From Simiduia sp. 21SJ11W-1 (GTDB lineage: Bacteria > Pseudomonadota > Gammaproteobacteria > Pseudomonadales > Cellvibrionaceae): a stretch of 64,000 nt of DNA. The stretch lies in contig NZ_CP090959.1 in assembly GCF_024138675.1 (NCBI RefSeq), forward strand, positions 2,201,501 to 2,265,500, in the 5' to 3' direction. The position numbers and the translations under genes were made by a program. Below the pieces are notes generated by a model. The model was not told where the DNA came from, did no database searches, and saw only the letters and a program-made list of their open reading frames with translations. Of the stretch, positions 8,610-18,421 are shown piece by piece. The stretch's first letter is position 1. Each line of letters opens with the position of its first letter.

Positions 8610-10343
8610 TCACTTTGCCGCTTTCGGCGGGCAGCGACGCTCGCCGGCCGCCAAGCATGCCTCAACCGAGGCTTGGCGAACACCCTGGAACTCGTTCATG
8701 GGTGCCCAGCGGGGGTAGATATCGCTGGTGGCCAAGGCCAGGCCTACGTCAAAATAAAGCTGGGTGTCTTCGGCGGCACCGCGCAGGTCCCAGTTGGCGT
8801 CGTACTCGTCTGCGGGCTTGTGATAGCGGTGCTTGCCGTAATCAGCCGATTGCTCCACGCCGTACTCGCGCCCGTGTTCGCGGTGCTCTTGGCCACCCTC
8901 GGCATAGATTACAGGCACACCCACTTTGGAAAGATTAAAGTGGTCCGAGCGGTAGAAGTAGCCCTTCTCGGGTGTGGGTTCGCGCACCAGTTTACGGTTC
9001 TGTTTAGCGGCGGCCTCGGCAAGTAGATCCTGCATTTGGCTGGCGCCATAGCCAATCACTACTACGTCGTCCATTGGGCCATTGACGTTCATGGCATCCA
9101 TGTTGATACCGCCCACAGTTTTGTAGGGTTTGAACACGGGATTCTGGCTGTAGTAGGCCGAGCCCAGCAGGCCGGATTCTTCGGCGGTAACCGCCACAAA
9201 CAATATGCTGCGCTCAAGGCTTGCTTCCACCGCCATGAAGCTGCGCGCCAAGGCCAGCAATGCACTGGTGCCGGTGGCGTTATCTACTGCGCCGTTGAAA
9301 ATCACATCTTGCCCGTCGGCACCCGGCTTTTTGCCCAGGTGATCCCAGTGCGCCATGTATACCACTACCTCATCCGAGCGCTTGTGGCCGGGAATCATGG
9401 CCAGCACATTGCGGCTTTGTGAATACTTGTGGGTAAGCTCAAGGCTGGTTGACGCTTGGGCATCAAGCGCTACCGGGGCGAAATCAGCGCGGCCAGCGGC
9501 TGCTTTGAGCGCCTCAAAATCCTGGCCTGCGGCTTCAAACAAGGCACTGGCGGCATCGCTGCTTATCCAGCCTTCTACCGCTACACGGGCAGCACCTTTA
9601 TTTTCTGTGGCCAGGCTGATCTGATCGCCAGACCAGCTGCCGGTAACCACTTCCCAGGGGTAACCGGCGGCACCTGTTTCATGCACAATCAACACGCCGG
9701 CGGCACCTTGGCGCGCGGCCTCTTCGTATTTGTAGGTCCAACGGCCGTAGTAGGTCATGGCATTGCCGTTGAACAGCTCGGCATTCTGGGTGGCATAACC
9801 CGGGTCGTTAACCAACACCACCACGGTTTTGCCCTTTACATCCAGGCCCTGATAATCGTTCCACTCATACTCCGGTGCCACTATGCCGTAGCCTGCAAAT
9901 ACCAGCTGGCTGCTCTCAAGCGACACAGTGGGCGTTTCGCGCTTGCTCCAAACCATCAGATCTTCGCCCTGGGTAAATCGCAGCGGGCTCTCAAGGCCTG
10001 TTATCTCAAGGCTTGGTTTGTTGGTAAGGGTGGCACTGACCACAGGCACTTCCTGAAACCAGCTGTCGTTATTACCGGGCACCAGCCCCAACTTGGCAAA
10101 TTCATCAGCCAGGTAGCTAACGGTTTTCTCTTCACCCAGGGTGGCCGGCGCCCTGCCCTCAAATTCATCTGAGGCCAATACCGCCACGTGCTTGTGCAGA
10201 TCTTCGTTAAACTGGGTGAGTTGCGCCTGGCGATCAATACTGGCCGGCGCCGCTTCAGGCGCCTTGCGCTCGTCCGTGGCCTGGCCACAGGCCGCAAGCA
10301 GTATGGCTGCAGTGGCCAAGACCAAACCTTTACAAATAGTCAT
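8610..10343 (-). CDS. M28-family zinc metallopeptidase, lipoprotein
   Basis: 577 residues from the ATG at 10343, chosen because AGGAG lies 8 nt upstream and because it yields a lipoprotein signal (ICKGLVLATAAILLAAC, Cys17). A PA-like insert follows (GKTVVVLVNDPGYA), then the M28 catalytic domain. Its metal ligands and catalytic residues are visible in order: HWDHLG, GAVDNATGT, the EE of TAEESGLLG, INMDAMN and the late H region. These enzymes are di-zinc aminopeptidases or carboxypeptidases. This one is predicted to be membrane-anchored in the periplasm or outer membrane and to process peptides. A hairpin at 8490-8508 probably ends the transcript. Confidence 0.9.
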   Translation of the reverse strand: MTICKGLVLATAAILLAACGQATDERKAPEAAPASIDRQAQLTQFNEDLHKHVAVLASDEFEGRAPATLGEEKTVSYLADEFAKLGLVPGNNDSWFQEVPVVSATLTNKPSLEITGLESPLRFTQGEDLMVWSKRETPTVSLESSQLVFAGYGIVAPEYEWNDYQGLDVKGKTVVVLVNDPGYATQNAELFNGNAMTYYGRWTYKYEEAARQGAAGVLIVHETGAAGYPWEVVTGSWSGDQISLATENKGAARVAVEGWISSDAASALFEAAGQDFEALKAAAGRADFAPVALDAQASTSLELTHKYSQSRNVLAMIPGHKRSDEVVVYMAHWDHLGKKPGADGQDVIFNGAVDNATGTSALLALARSFMAVEASLERSILFVAVTAEESGLLGSAYYSQNPVFKPYKTVGGINMDAMNVNGPMDDVVVIGYGASQMQDLLAEAAAKQNRKLVREPTPEKGYFYRSDHFNLSKVGVPVIYAEGGQEHREHGREYGVEQSADYGKHRYHKPADEYDANWDLRGAAEDTQLYFDVGLALATSDIYPRWAPMNEFQGVRQASVEACLAAGERRCPPKAAK

Positions 10344-10709
10344 CTGAGACTCCTGATAAATCCATGGATTTACTGAAAAATACCGGCCGAACCGTGAACG
10401 GTGACGCCCGGGCAGGCCCTGCAGGCCGCACACATGTGCTGTGTGGCCGCCAAAGGGCTTATTGCTGTTGTGTGAAGGAGACGGCTAAAGCGGGCAAAGC
10501 CTCAAGGGCGTGGATTCTTAAACGCTTAGGGCGTCACATTTTCAGCCCGGGTTTGGGCGCCGCACGGCCTTTGAAACCACGGCCTCTGGCATGCGTTCGC
10601 CATCTTGCGCCACTAACCGGCAAAACCCTATAAATTGCGCGGTTTTTTTTGACGCAAAAATTCACTAGGCTAGGCACGCCCTGCTATTGCTTAGCCCAAG
10701 GATGTACCC
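10344..10709. other. Non-coding gap between divergent M28 and methyltransferase-fold genes
   Basis: 366 bp with no convincing gene. It contains a T8 run at 10643-10650 followed by TTGACG (10649-10654), and 16 bp further on TAGGCA, which could be a weak sigma-70 promoter for the gene at 10710. I see no repeat, RNA gene or strong dyad here. Confidence 0.5.
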
Positions 10710-11537
10710 GTGCCTGATCGCACTTTCCCCAATCACCTACTCAAGGCACTTGCCCACCGCAAACAACGGGCGCTTCTGCAAACCCGCGATGAGCACGGCG
10801 ATATTTTCGTGTATGAACAATACGGCAAGCGGGTGCTCACCTTTGATGAGCGCTTTGAACAAAGCGCCATGGATTTACAGCACCCGCAGCTGCCAAGCCA
10901 TCGCTACATTCGCGCCATGTTGCTGGCACTGGCACTGTGTGAGCCGCCTGGCCGGGCGCTGCATCTGGGCCTGGGCGGCGGCGCGCTCATCAGAGCCATG
11001 GCGGCCATATGCCCCGCGTGCGAGCACACGGCGGTAGAGCTGCGCTCAAGCGTGAAATTAATTGCAGAACAATACTTTCTTGCCCCGCCACTGCTGCCAG
11101 CCGGCACACAGCTGCGCATTCATTGCGACGACGCCCGGCGGTTTGTCAAAACCCAGGCCGCCCGTGGCATTGCCTACGATATGATTTTTTCAGATATTTA
11201 CTTAGCCGGCGGCATGGATGTTCACCAACGTTCAGAACGCTACCTGGCCGATTGCGCTCAATCACTGTCACCCAGGGGCTGGCTGGTATTGAACTACACA
11301 CAACTGCCGCGCTTTGACGACCCGAGCTTCAAGGCCTTGGGCATGCACTTCAACGAGGTGCTTATTGCCGGCGTGGAGGCGGCAAACTATGTGGTTTTTG
11401 CAGGCAAGCAAGCCCTGGCCCGGCCGCTCGCGGCGCTGGCCCCGCAGGCTGCCACGCTGGGCAGTCAGGTTGGCATTGATTTAATGCGCCAGTTTAAGCA
11501 CTTGCAGCAGCTGAAGGACTTTTTTGAGCCTGTATAG
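10710..11537 (+). CDS. Spermidine synthase-like methyltransferase-fold protein
   Basis: 275 residues from a GTG at 10710 with AAGGAT about 7 nt upstream. The Rossmann core shows the spermidine-synthase-type motif LHLGLGGGALIRAM, the acidic ligand in TAVELRSSV, and CDDARRFV then YDMIFSDIYLAGGM for the motif that usually holds the catalytic Asp. Many such stand-alone proteins in gammaproteobacteria are annotated as spermidine synthase-like but lack the N-terminal beta domain, as here, and their product is untested. The 3' end overlaps glpD by 44 bp in convergent orientation, so the two transcripts can form antisense pairs. Confidence 0.75.
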   Translation: MPDRTFPNHLLKALAHRKQRALLQTRDEHGDIFVYEQYGKRVLTFDERFEQSAMDLQHPQLPSHRYIRAMLLALALCEPPGRALHLGLGGGALIRAMAAICPACEHTAVELRSSVKLIAEQYFLAPPLLPAGTQLRIHCDDARRFVKTQAARGIAYDMIFSDIYLAGGMDVHQRSERYLADCAQSLSPRGWLVLNYTQLPRFDDPSFKALGMHFNEVLIAGVEAANYVVFAGKQALARPLAALAPQAATLGSQVGIDLMRQFKHLQQLKDFFEPV

Positions 11538-13137
11538 CCACAGGCAGGCTGTAGTAGCGGCGGTAGATTTCAGTATAACGCGCATACTCGGTATGCCACT
11601 GGCTGTCGCTCCAGCCCAACTCTTCAATACACAACTCCCGCACCGGTTCCATAATGGCTTCGCCCCCATTTGGCAGCAGTAGCCCCAGGGTGGTACGGCG
11701 CAACATTAAATCGTCCAGGTGTTGTACCTGCTCATGGCGTAGCGCCCAGCGGCAATCGGCGAAACTGTAGCGTGTATCGGAGATGGGAATCAGTTCATCG
11801 GCACGACCTTGTGCATGGCTTTGCTGCACGATGTCTGATGCTGCATCGCCATAGCGTGCAAGGTATTCGCAGGCCAGCTCGCAGCCTTGCTCCAGCAACG
11901 TCATAGGCGTAACACTGGTGGCGCGCACAAAAGGCACCTCGGGCTTGCGGGTAAATCGGCCTGATTGCGTGCCCGGCAGGGATTCGGCCACAGCGTTCAG
12001 CACATCTTCGGCAATCACGCGGAAGGTGGTTAACTTGCCGCCACTGACGGTAATCAACCCCTGATCAGACCATACCGCATGATCGCGACGCTCTTTAGAC
12101 GGATCTTTGGATTTTTCTGACCCGATGATCGGGCGCACGCCAGACCAGGTTGAAATAATGTCTTCACGCATCAAGCGCGCACCGGGGAAGGCCGTATTGG
12201 CCGCCATGAGCAGGTAATCCACTTCCTGCTCGGTAATGTGCGCTTCTATATCAAGATCTTCTGAGTGATCCAGGTCGGTTGTGCCGATCACGGTTTTACC
12301 GGCCCAGGGGTAGATAAAGTGGTAGCGACCATCTAGCGGATGCATCAATGTGAGCGCGCCGGTAACCCGCAAACGTTTTTGACTCACCAGAATATGACTG
12401 CCGCGCTGCGGGCGCACGCGGCGCTCCAAATTCACTTCATTGCGCAGCCTGTCTGCCCAGGCGCCGGTGGCGTTTACAACGGCCAAGGCGTGTACTTCTG
12501 CGGTTTGCAAGCTGACCTTATTAACCAGTTGCACGCCGCACACCCGGCCATCGTGCTTTAACAGTTGCTCGGCCTTGCAGTAATTAATACACACAGCGCC
12601 CAGGTGCTGCGCCTCGGCAATCATGCGCTGTACCAAGCGGCTGTCGTCAGTAATGGCATCAGTATAATGGTAGGCACCGCTATGAATTAAACGGTTAAAA
12701 CCGGGCATTTCGAGGCCGAGCTGATTAGCGGGCACATGCCAGTGGTTGGTAATGCCGGCCAGCCAATCGTATAGACGTAGCAACAATTTAACGGCAAAAC
12801 GCGGTGGCGCTTTCGGACCCAGTACGTAGTAATAACTCATCCGTTCGATGAGGCCCGGTAATGCGCCCAGTAAAAACTCACGCTCGGTTAAGGATTCACG
12901 GGTTAAGCTGAAATCGCCTTGGGCCAAATACCTGAGCCCACCATGCACCATTTTCGATGAACGGCTTGAGGTACCCCAGGCAAAATCGCGCTGCTCAACC
13001 AGCAGCACCTTCAGGCCCCGGCGTGCAGCAGTCTGCGCAATACCGGCACCGGTAATGCCACCGCCCACCACAACCAAGTCCCACTGCTGGCCCGGCTGGC
13101 AAATGTTTGCCCAGTTATCGTTGCGATTTTGCAACAT
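11494..13137 (-). CDS. glpD: Aerobic glycerol-3-phosphate dehydrogenase (FAD)
   Basis: 547 residues. The N-terminal FAD-binding motif is VVVGGGITGAGIA, followed by the GlpD signature SSRSSKMVHGGLRYL and the substrate-side segments HFIYPWAGKTVIGTTD and STWSGVRPI, then a C-terminal helical domain. It oxidises sn-glycerol-3-phosphate to dihydroxyacetone phosphate at the inner membrane and passes electrons to quinone. The start has AGGGGA a few nt upstream. No glpF or glpK is in the window, so here it stands alone and may serve mainly lipid-derived glycerol-3-phosphate. The 3' end overlaps the neighbouring convergent gene by 44 bp. Confidence 0.95.
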   Translation of the reverse strand: MLQNRNDNWANICQPGQQWDLVVVGGGITGAGIAQTAARRGLKVLLVEQRDFAWGTSSRSSKMVHGGLRYLAQGDFSLTRESLTEREFLLGALPGLIERMSYYYVLGPKAPPRFAVKLLLRLYDWLAGITNHWHVPANQLGLEMPGFNRLIHSGAYHYTDAITDDSRLVQRMIAEAQHLGAVCINYCKAEQLLKHDGRVCGVQLVNKVSLQTAEVHALAVVNATGAWADRLRNEVNLERRVRPQRGSHILVSQKRLRVTGALTLMHPLDGRYHFIYPWAGKTVIGTTDLDHSEDLDIEAHITEQEVDYLLMAANTAFPGARLMREDIISTWSGVRPIIGSEKSKDPSKERRDHAVWSDQGLITVSGGKLTTFRVIAEDVLNAVAESLPGTQSGRFTRKPEVPFVRATSVTPMTLLEQGCELACEYLARYGDAASDIVQQSHAQGRADELIPISDTRYSFADCRWALRHEQVQHLDDLMLRRTTLGLLLPNGGEAIMEPVRELCIEELGWSDSQWHTEYARYTEIYRRYYSLPVAIQAQKSPSAAASA

Positions 13138-13283
13138 TCATCCCCTACCCAGAGCGCTTTAAATACACGTGCAATGTGTATCTTTACTGCATACGTTATA
13201 GCAGCAAATACCCCATGTTGATACGCAACCCCGGCTCATACTTACGCCAATAGATCTGGCTTTGTTGAGCATGGGAAAATGAA

Positions 13284-13312
13284 AATGGCGCCAAGCAATC
13301 TTGGGCGCCATT
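13284..13312 (-). terminator. Terminator of the retropepsin-like gene
   Basis: AATGGCGCC pairs with GGCGCCATT, extended inward by AAG/CTT after one bulged G. On the minus strand it is followed by TTCATTTT. It lies about 20 nt beyond the stop of the gene at 13333. Confidence 0.65.
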
Positions 13313-13332
13313 GATAGAAATGCGAGCTCGCT

Positions 13333-13887
13333 TTATTCAAGTGCATCCTGAATAAAATTATTACCCTCGCACGCCGGGCGGCTCAAAAAGATTTCCGAGG
13401 AATCAACCAATGCAACTTTGGAAAGGAACGAGCGCCCAAGCAGTACTGAGTAATTGAATTTGCTGCGATTGGCAAGGCTAAACTCCGTGCGGTACACCTG
13501 GTGGTATAGGCAAAAGTTCATGGCAACCACTGGCCGGGTGATATTTTTGGCTCCGTGGCGTTTAATCACCACTTCACGCGTCAACGGCCCTTCAAGGCGG
13601 TGAGTCTCTTTCTTTTTGGTATCCAGGTTGGTGTCGGTAAAATCAAAACGTACCCAGGTTTTGCCATCTTTTTTAAAGTACTCGATGTTCTTCGCATGTA
13701 AAGACGACGTTTTGGCACCTGTGTCCAGTTTGGCTTTAATGCGCATGTCAGCAGGCAGCAACTGCACAGATTCCAGCCAACCCACCACCATTTTGGGCGC
13801 ACGGGTGGGTGCCTCCGCTAATAGCTGGGTTGCCCCGAGTGTGCACACCAAGCCCAAACACAGCTGCCTTACACCTTTAAACATCAT
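13333..13887 (-). CDS. Secreted retropepsin-like/ATP-dependent zinc protease family protein (PF05618)
   Basis: About 184 residues with a signal peptide (MMFKGVRQLCLGLVCTLG, cleavage near LLAEA). The mature domain carries the pepsin-like catalytic turn KLDTGAKTSSLHA, then the flap-like KTWVRFDF and a second hydrophobic-Gly-Arg element YSVLLGRSFLSKVALVD. This matches the family once called putative ATP-dependent zinc proteases but now recognised as retropepsin-like aspartyl proteases. The start is one of two adjacent ATGs (13887 or 13884). A single DTG implies a homodimer. It acts in the periplasm, with unknown substrate. Confidence 0.8.
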   Translation of the reverse strand: MMFKGVRQLCLGLVCTLGATQLLAEAPTRAPKMVVGWLESVQLLPADMRIKAKLDTGAKTSSLHAKNIEYFKKDGKTWVRFDFTDTNLDTKKKETHRLEGPLTREVVIKRHGAKNITRPVVAMNFCLYHQVYRTEFSLANRSKFNYSVLLGRSFLSKVALVDSSEIFLSRPACEGNNFIQDALE

Positions 13888-14153
13888 CAATACCCCAACA
13901 TTCTCACTGAATTTATTGCCGCATGACGGCCAACCTTAAGGCAAAGACTCCACATCCTCACCGAAGTTCCGGTCTTTGCCGAAAGCCGCCAACCAAGTCA
14001 CACTGGCCACACCACAAGGCCCGCAGCATATATCACTCGGCAGGCCTTGTGCCACGGGCTCTCACAGCAATTGCACCGGCCAAGGAAAAGCTGGCCAGGC
14101 CCAAAATCAACCCCTACCATACTACCTAACGCCAACATCCAGGACGCCCGCCC

Positions 14154-17027
14154 ATGCCCGCCCCACGCCGTTACAGGCTTAGCCGCCTGATCCTGAAAAT
14201 TTACGGCCTGTATCTGTTGATAACTATTGGCGTGGTGATGCCGCTGTTAAATGCCGCACTAAAACCCTTATACCTTGGTCAAACCGGCAGGGAGTTAACT
14301 TATCAACTGGTGGGTTTTAACCCTTTTACGTTGGGGCTTTTCGGCTATGGCCTGGCTGATCACAACCCAGACGGGAGCCTGCTGTGGGGAGTGCAAAACC
14401 TGCAGCTCAATCCGTCGCTGGTAGCCAGCGCCCGCTACGGCGCCATAGGTATCGATGAAGTAAGGCTTATGGGCCTTGAGGTGCACCTGGAGCAAACCCA
14501 CGCCCATGGGTTTAACTTTTCAGACATACTCACCCACCGTAAAACCCTGGCACCGGAAACGCCACCGCAAGCTGAGGATGCGCAAGCCCCCTTCACCTTG
14601 CCGCGCCTGTGGATTGGTGAATTTGAGCTAGATGCCCGGCAACTCGCCTTTACCGACAGTGCCCGCAACAAGCCGTTTACCACAGGCCTTAAGGATTTCC
14701 ATTTTATACTGAACGACTTCTCAACCCTTAACCCCGAGGGCGATGGCTATAAGCTCAAGGCCACCAGCGCCCAGGGCGGCCAAATTGAATGGCGTGGTGA
14801 TATTGCCACCACGCAGGCAAAAACCTGGGGCGAGTTTTCGCTGAGCCACTTCTCGCTCATCCCCCTGTGGCAATTTATGGAGCCGCAATTGAACTTTGCC
14901 TTGCACCAAGGTGAACTCAATTTACGCGGCCACTACGAATTCGACTGGTCTGACGGCGTGCAATGGCGCATTAAAAATACGCAAATCGCAGTAGATCACC
15001 TAAACCTGACCCAGCAACAAAACATCGCCCGTGGGCTGCCGCCCAGCACCTTACGTTGGGATTCACTTAACATCCAAATCGTGGGTATCAACAGCAAAGA
15101 CCGGCAAGCCGATGTCGCAACCGTTGCGCTGTCTGGCTTGAATATACGCAGCGGCCACAGTGGCGCGCGCGTTGGGCTCGCGGATACGTTTGCGCTTAAA
15201 AACCAAAAAGCGGCGCAAGATGAGCCGCAATATTCAGGCACACCGGCACAGCCAATCAACCCTTGGCAGCTTAATATTGGCGAGGCGCAACTACGGGCGG
15301 CTAGCACACTCTGGCGCGTGCCTGAGCTAGATGATCGCGATGTTAAACTAAGCCCCATCAACCTGACGCTCAAGGGCTTTAATCTGGGCAAGGCGCCGGC
15401 CAATTTCACTGCAAGCCTGAGCATTGATGACACAGCGACACTTACAAGCGCTGGCCAGCTGACACTGCAAGATCAATCACTCACGGTAAACTCAAGCCTT
15501 GAAAACCTGCCGCTGGCATGGGCCAACCCACTAGTAGACAACCAATTGCTGGCAAAAATATCAACTGGCCATCTTGCGCTTAGCAATCAACTGGTTATTG
15601 CACAAGGCACACTTACCCAAGCCCGGGCGGGTTTTACAATTAGCGACCTGTTAATTACAGACCACAAGCAGCTACCACTGGCCAGCGCTGAATCTATTGC
15701 GCTGGATGAATTAGTGTTTAATGCCAAAGAAAATCATCTTGCCGCCAATCGATTAAGCGTTAATAAACTGTCAGGCGCTCTGCAAATCAATGCCGATGGC
15801 ACTACCAACATCCAAGCGCTGCTAAAAGCTCAGCCTCGGCAACCAACGCAAGCGCAGCCGCAACCAACGCTGCCAGCCCATAAGCCGCTGCAGTGGCAAC
15901 TCAATGAAGTGCTTGTGCAGCAGGCACAGGTTGATTTTACCGACCAAACGCCCCTTTCAACCTTTAGCACCCGCATACAATCTTTGGATGGCAAAATTAC
16001 CCACATCAGCAGTGAGGCCAATACACCTTGGGTGGTTGATCTAAAAGGCAATGTGGATGGCTATGCGCCGGTAGATTTGCGCGGCAGTGCACGCCCGCTG
16101 CTAAGGGAACCGGCCATGGACATGGCGCTCAATTTTACCGCCATGGATTTAGCCGTGTTTAACCCCTACTCCACTACCTTTACCGGCTGGCACATTGAAA
16201 AGGGGTTGCTGTCTGTGCACTTACAATACCAGCTACAAGACGCGCGCATAGTGGGTGCCAATCAGGTAATACTTGATCAACTTACTTTGGGCGAGCGGGT
16301 AGATTCGCACAGGCTCCTGGACATTCCCTTGCGGTTGGCGCTTGCACTTTTAACCGATGAACAAGGTGTGGCGGATTTGTCTGTACCGGTGAAAGGCACA
16401 ACCGACGACCCAAATTTCAGCCTGGCGGAAGTGATTTGGTCGGCGCTGCGCAACAGCATCATGAAGCTTGTAACCGCACCCTTTAACTTGCTTGCATCAC
16501 TCGTGGGTAGCGAGGAAGACCTGGGTGAAATCTCCTTTGCACCCTTAAGCAGCGAACTGTCGCCTGCGGCCAAGGCCAAGCTCCATACACTCTCTAAAGC
16601 GCTGGAGCTGCGGCCACAATTGCAACTGGAGATCAGTGGCGACATCAATCACCGCCTGGAGAGCAACGCACTCAAGCAACAACAACTCAATGAGCATCTG
16701 CTGGCCGCGGGGCTTACCCAAGCCGACATAGACAAGCACACCGCGCAATGGCGCAGGGCTGCCTACGCGCGTTTAAAGCTGTCACCTTCAGGCACTGAGC
16801 CAGACGCCCCTGCCCTTCAGGCACAACTGCTGGCACAAATACCCGAGCCCACCGCCGCGCTGCAGGCACTTAAACAGGCACGGGCCTTAAACACCAAGCA
16901 ATATCTTGTACAGGCGCTGGCAATGGATCCCACCCAGCTGTTTACCAAGTCTGACGCGGGCAAGTGCCCGCGCAATGATCGCTGCAACAAGGCGCGGGCG
17001 GTGTTTGGTGTTGCGCCCGGGCGCTAG
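14154..17027 (+). CDS. DUF748 (AsmA-like) large envelope protein
   Basis: 957 residues with an N-terminal membrane anchor (about 8-35, LILKIYGLYLLITIGVVMPLL) and a long beta-rich periplasmic part. The body has AsmA/DUF748 features, including LRGSARPLLREPAMDMALNF and a late VPVKGTTDDPNFSLAEVIW segment that marks the end of the repeat-beta-groove fold in this group. The C-terminal about 150 residues are charged and helical. AsmA-like proteins form lipid-conducting bridges between the membranes in proteobacteria, and a role in envelope lipid transport is inferred for this one. It stands alone between non-coding gaps. The internal Gln/Pro stretch near residue 560 (QPRQPTQAQPQPTLP) is a flexible linker. 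Confidence 0.85.
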   Translation: MPAPRRYRLSRLILKIYGLYLLITIGVVMPLLNAALKPLYLGQTGRELTYQLVGFNPFTLGLFGYGLADHNPDGSLLWGVQNLQLNPSLVASARYGAIGIDEVRLMGLEVHLEQTHAHGFNFSDILTHRKTLAPETPPQAEDAQAPFTLPRLWIGEFELDARQLAFTDSARNKPFTTGLKDFHFILNDFSTLNPEGDGYKLKATSAQGGQIEWRGDIATTQAKTWGEFSLSHFSLIPLWQFMEPQLNFALHQGELNLRGHYEFDWSDGVQWRIKNTQIAVDHLNLTQQQNIARGLPPSTLRWDSLNIQIVGINSKDRQADVATVALSGLNIRSGHSGARVGLADTFALKNQKAAQDEPQYSGTPAQPINPWQLNIGEAQLRAASTLWRVPELDDRDVKLSPINLTLKGFNLGKAPANFTASLSIDDTATLTSAGQLTLQDQSLTVNSSLENLPLAWANPLVDNQLLAKISTGHLALSNQLVIAQGTLTQARAGFTISDLLITDHKQLPLASAESIALDELVFNAKENHLAANRLSVNKLSGALQINADGTTNIQALLKAQPRQPTQAQPQPTLPAHKPLQWQLNEVLVQQAQVDFTDQTPLSTFSTRIQSLDGKITHISSEANTPWVVDLKGNVDGYAPVDLRGSARPLLREPAMDMALNFTAMDLAVFNPYSTTFTGWHIEKGLLSVHLQYQLQDARIVGANQVILDQLTLGERVDSHRLLDIPLRLALALLTDEQGVADLSVPVKGTTDDPNFSLAEVIWSALRNSIMKLVTAPFNLLASLVGSEEDLGEISFAPLSSELSPAAKAKLHTLSKALELRPQLQLEISGDINHRLESNALKQQQLNEHLLAAGLTQADIDKHTAQWRRAAYARLKLSPSGTEPDAPALQAQLLAQIPEPTAALQALKQARALNTKQYLVQALAMDPTQLFTKSDAGKCPRNDRCNKARAVFGVAPGR

Positions 17028-17351
17028 CTTTAGCCCAAAAGTGCCTAGCCATTGCACCCCGTTACCGGCAGCCCCAAAGGGTAATGTTGGATATACGACA
17101 GGTTCGTATATCCACGCGCCGCTGAAATTGAACCTTTGCACAAGCCGCGCCACCATCAAGCCACACCCATTGACGTTCCTGCCGCTTCAACAAAACAGGC
17201 AAGATAATCGGTGCTTCTGCAGAAGCGGTAACTCTGCAACCCAAACATAAACATAAACACATTCGGGTTGTTGGTATTTTGGTTGTCTGAAAATACTTGG
17301 CGATGCCAAAAGGCATAGCCTACAGCCTGATCGCTCACACAGGGCCATCAG
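17028..17351. other. Non-coding gap with two dyads upstream of the cyanophycinase
   Basis: 324 bp without a gene. It holds a perfect 10-bp inverted repeat at 17089-17113 (GGATATACGA, loop CAGGT, TCGTATATCC) without a T-run, and a perfect 14-bp palindrome GCTTCTGCAGAAGC at 17213-17226. Both are candidate protein-binding or RNA-structure sites in the leader of the cyanophycinase gene. The stretch after 17240 is AT-richer and could carry the promoter. Confidence 0.5.
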
Positions 17352-18356
17352 ATGAACGCACTTACACGTGGATTAACCACACTCCTTGCAGCCAGCAGCC
17401 TTAGCCTGGCCACCCATGCATATCAAACCAATATCGTAGGCAATAGTGCCGATGTCAGCCGCTCGGTGGCGCGCGGCACCTGTTTAATGGGCGGCGGCAC
17501 AGACGTAGACGATGCGTTTCGCTGGCTGAACAGCCGATCGGGCGGCGGCGATGTGGTGGTGCTGCGAACCTCCGGCTCTACCACCAGCTACAACAGCTAC
17601 ATTTACAACCTGGGCGGCGTGGATTCGGTTCGCACAATTTTTATTGAATCGCGCACCGATGCCAATAACAGTACCGTTGAACAATGGATTAAAGAAGCCG
17701 AGATGGTGTTCATCACCGGTGGCGATCAGTGGAGCTATTACGACCTCTGGGACGGCACCAAAATTGAATCTGCTGTGAACTACGTAATGAACACCAAAAA
17801 GGCACCTGTGGGCGGCACCTCTGCAGGCATGCACGTTTTGGGCGGGATAGACTACACCGCCCAAAACGGTGGCGTTATTTCTTCCGAAGCGCTGTATAAC
17901 CCTTACGACAACCGGGTAACACTCAGGCGTAACAGCTTTTGGGAGCCACAGTATCTTGCCAACACCGTGACCGACACCCATTTCAGCCAGCGAGACCGCG
18001 AGGGGCGCTTCATGACCTTTATGGCGCGCGCAATTGCAGACTGGGGCATCAGTTACAACAACGTCAAAGGCATTGCCGTAGACGAAGCCACCGCGGCCTG
18101 CATCGACAGCGCCGGTAAAGCGCAGGTGTTCGGCAGCAACTATGCATTTTTTGCCAAAGGGTATAACGGTTCGCCGGAAGAAATCAGCAACAACCGTTCG
18201 CTGGATTGGTACCGCAACCGCCTGGCCGTGAAGGTGTATGTGGTGCGCGGCAACGCCACGGGCAGCCGCTACTTCAACGTTAGCAACTGGAGCAGTGCCA
18301 GCGGCGGCAGCTATGAATACTGGTATGTTGATCGCGGAACTTTCCGCATTCGTTAA
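17352..18356 (+). CDS. Secreted cyanophycinase (peptidase S51)
   Basis: 334 residues with a signal peptide (MNALTRGLTTLLAASSLSLATHA). The S51 fold is clear: GTCLMGGGTDVDDAF, the FITGGDQ strand, the nucleophile elbow GGTSAGMHVLGG with Ser157, and TDTHFSQRDREGR with His210. Family enzymes hydrolyse the Asp-Arg polymer cyanophycin to beta-Asp-Arg dipeptides. The signal peptide makes it an extracellular or periplasmic CphE-type enzyme, which would scavenge cyanobacterial or dead-cell cyanophycin. There is no cyanophycin synthetase or isoaspartyl dipeptidase in the window. The C-terminal about 60 residues (SRYFNVSNWSSASGGSYEYW) are Ser/Tyr-rich and look like a beta extension. A very strong terminator follows. 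Confidence 0.88.
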   Translation: MNALTRGLTTLLAASSLSLATHAYQTNIVGNSADVSRSVARGTCLMGGGTDVDDAFRWLNSRSGGGDVVVLRTSGSTTSYNSYIYNLGGVDSVRTIFIESRTDANNSTVEQWIKEAEMVFITGGDQWSYYDLWDGTKIESAVNYVMNTKKAPVGGTSAGMHVLGGIDYTAQNGGVISSEALYNPYDNRVTLRRNSFWEPQYLANTVTDTHFSQRDREGRFMTFMARAIADWGISYNNVKGIAVDEATAACIDSAGKAQVFGSNYAFFAKGYNGSPEEISNNRSLDWYRNRLAVKVYVVRGNATGSRYFNVSNWSSASGGSYEYWYVDRGTFRIR

Positions 18357-18383
18357 GCGACTCTATTCACCAGGTAACAGGCA

Positions 18384-18421
18384 CCGCACACAATGCTTGA
18401 CTGCATTGTGTGCGGGCTTTT
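18384..18421 (+). terminator. Terminator of the cyanophycinase gene
   Basis: A perfect 13-bp stem, CCGCACACAATGC with GCATTGTGTGCGG, and loop TTGACT. It is followed by GCTTTT 28 nt beyond the stop codon. Confidence 0.85.
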
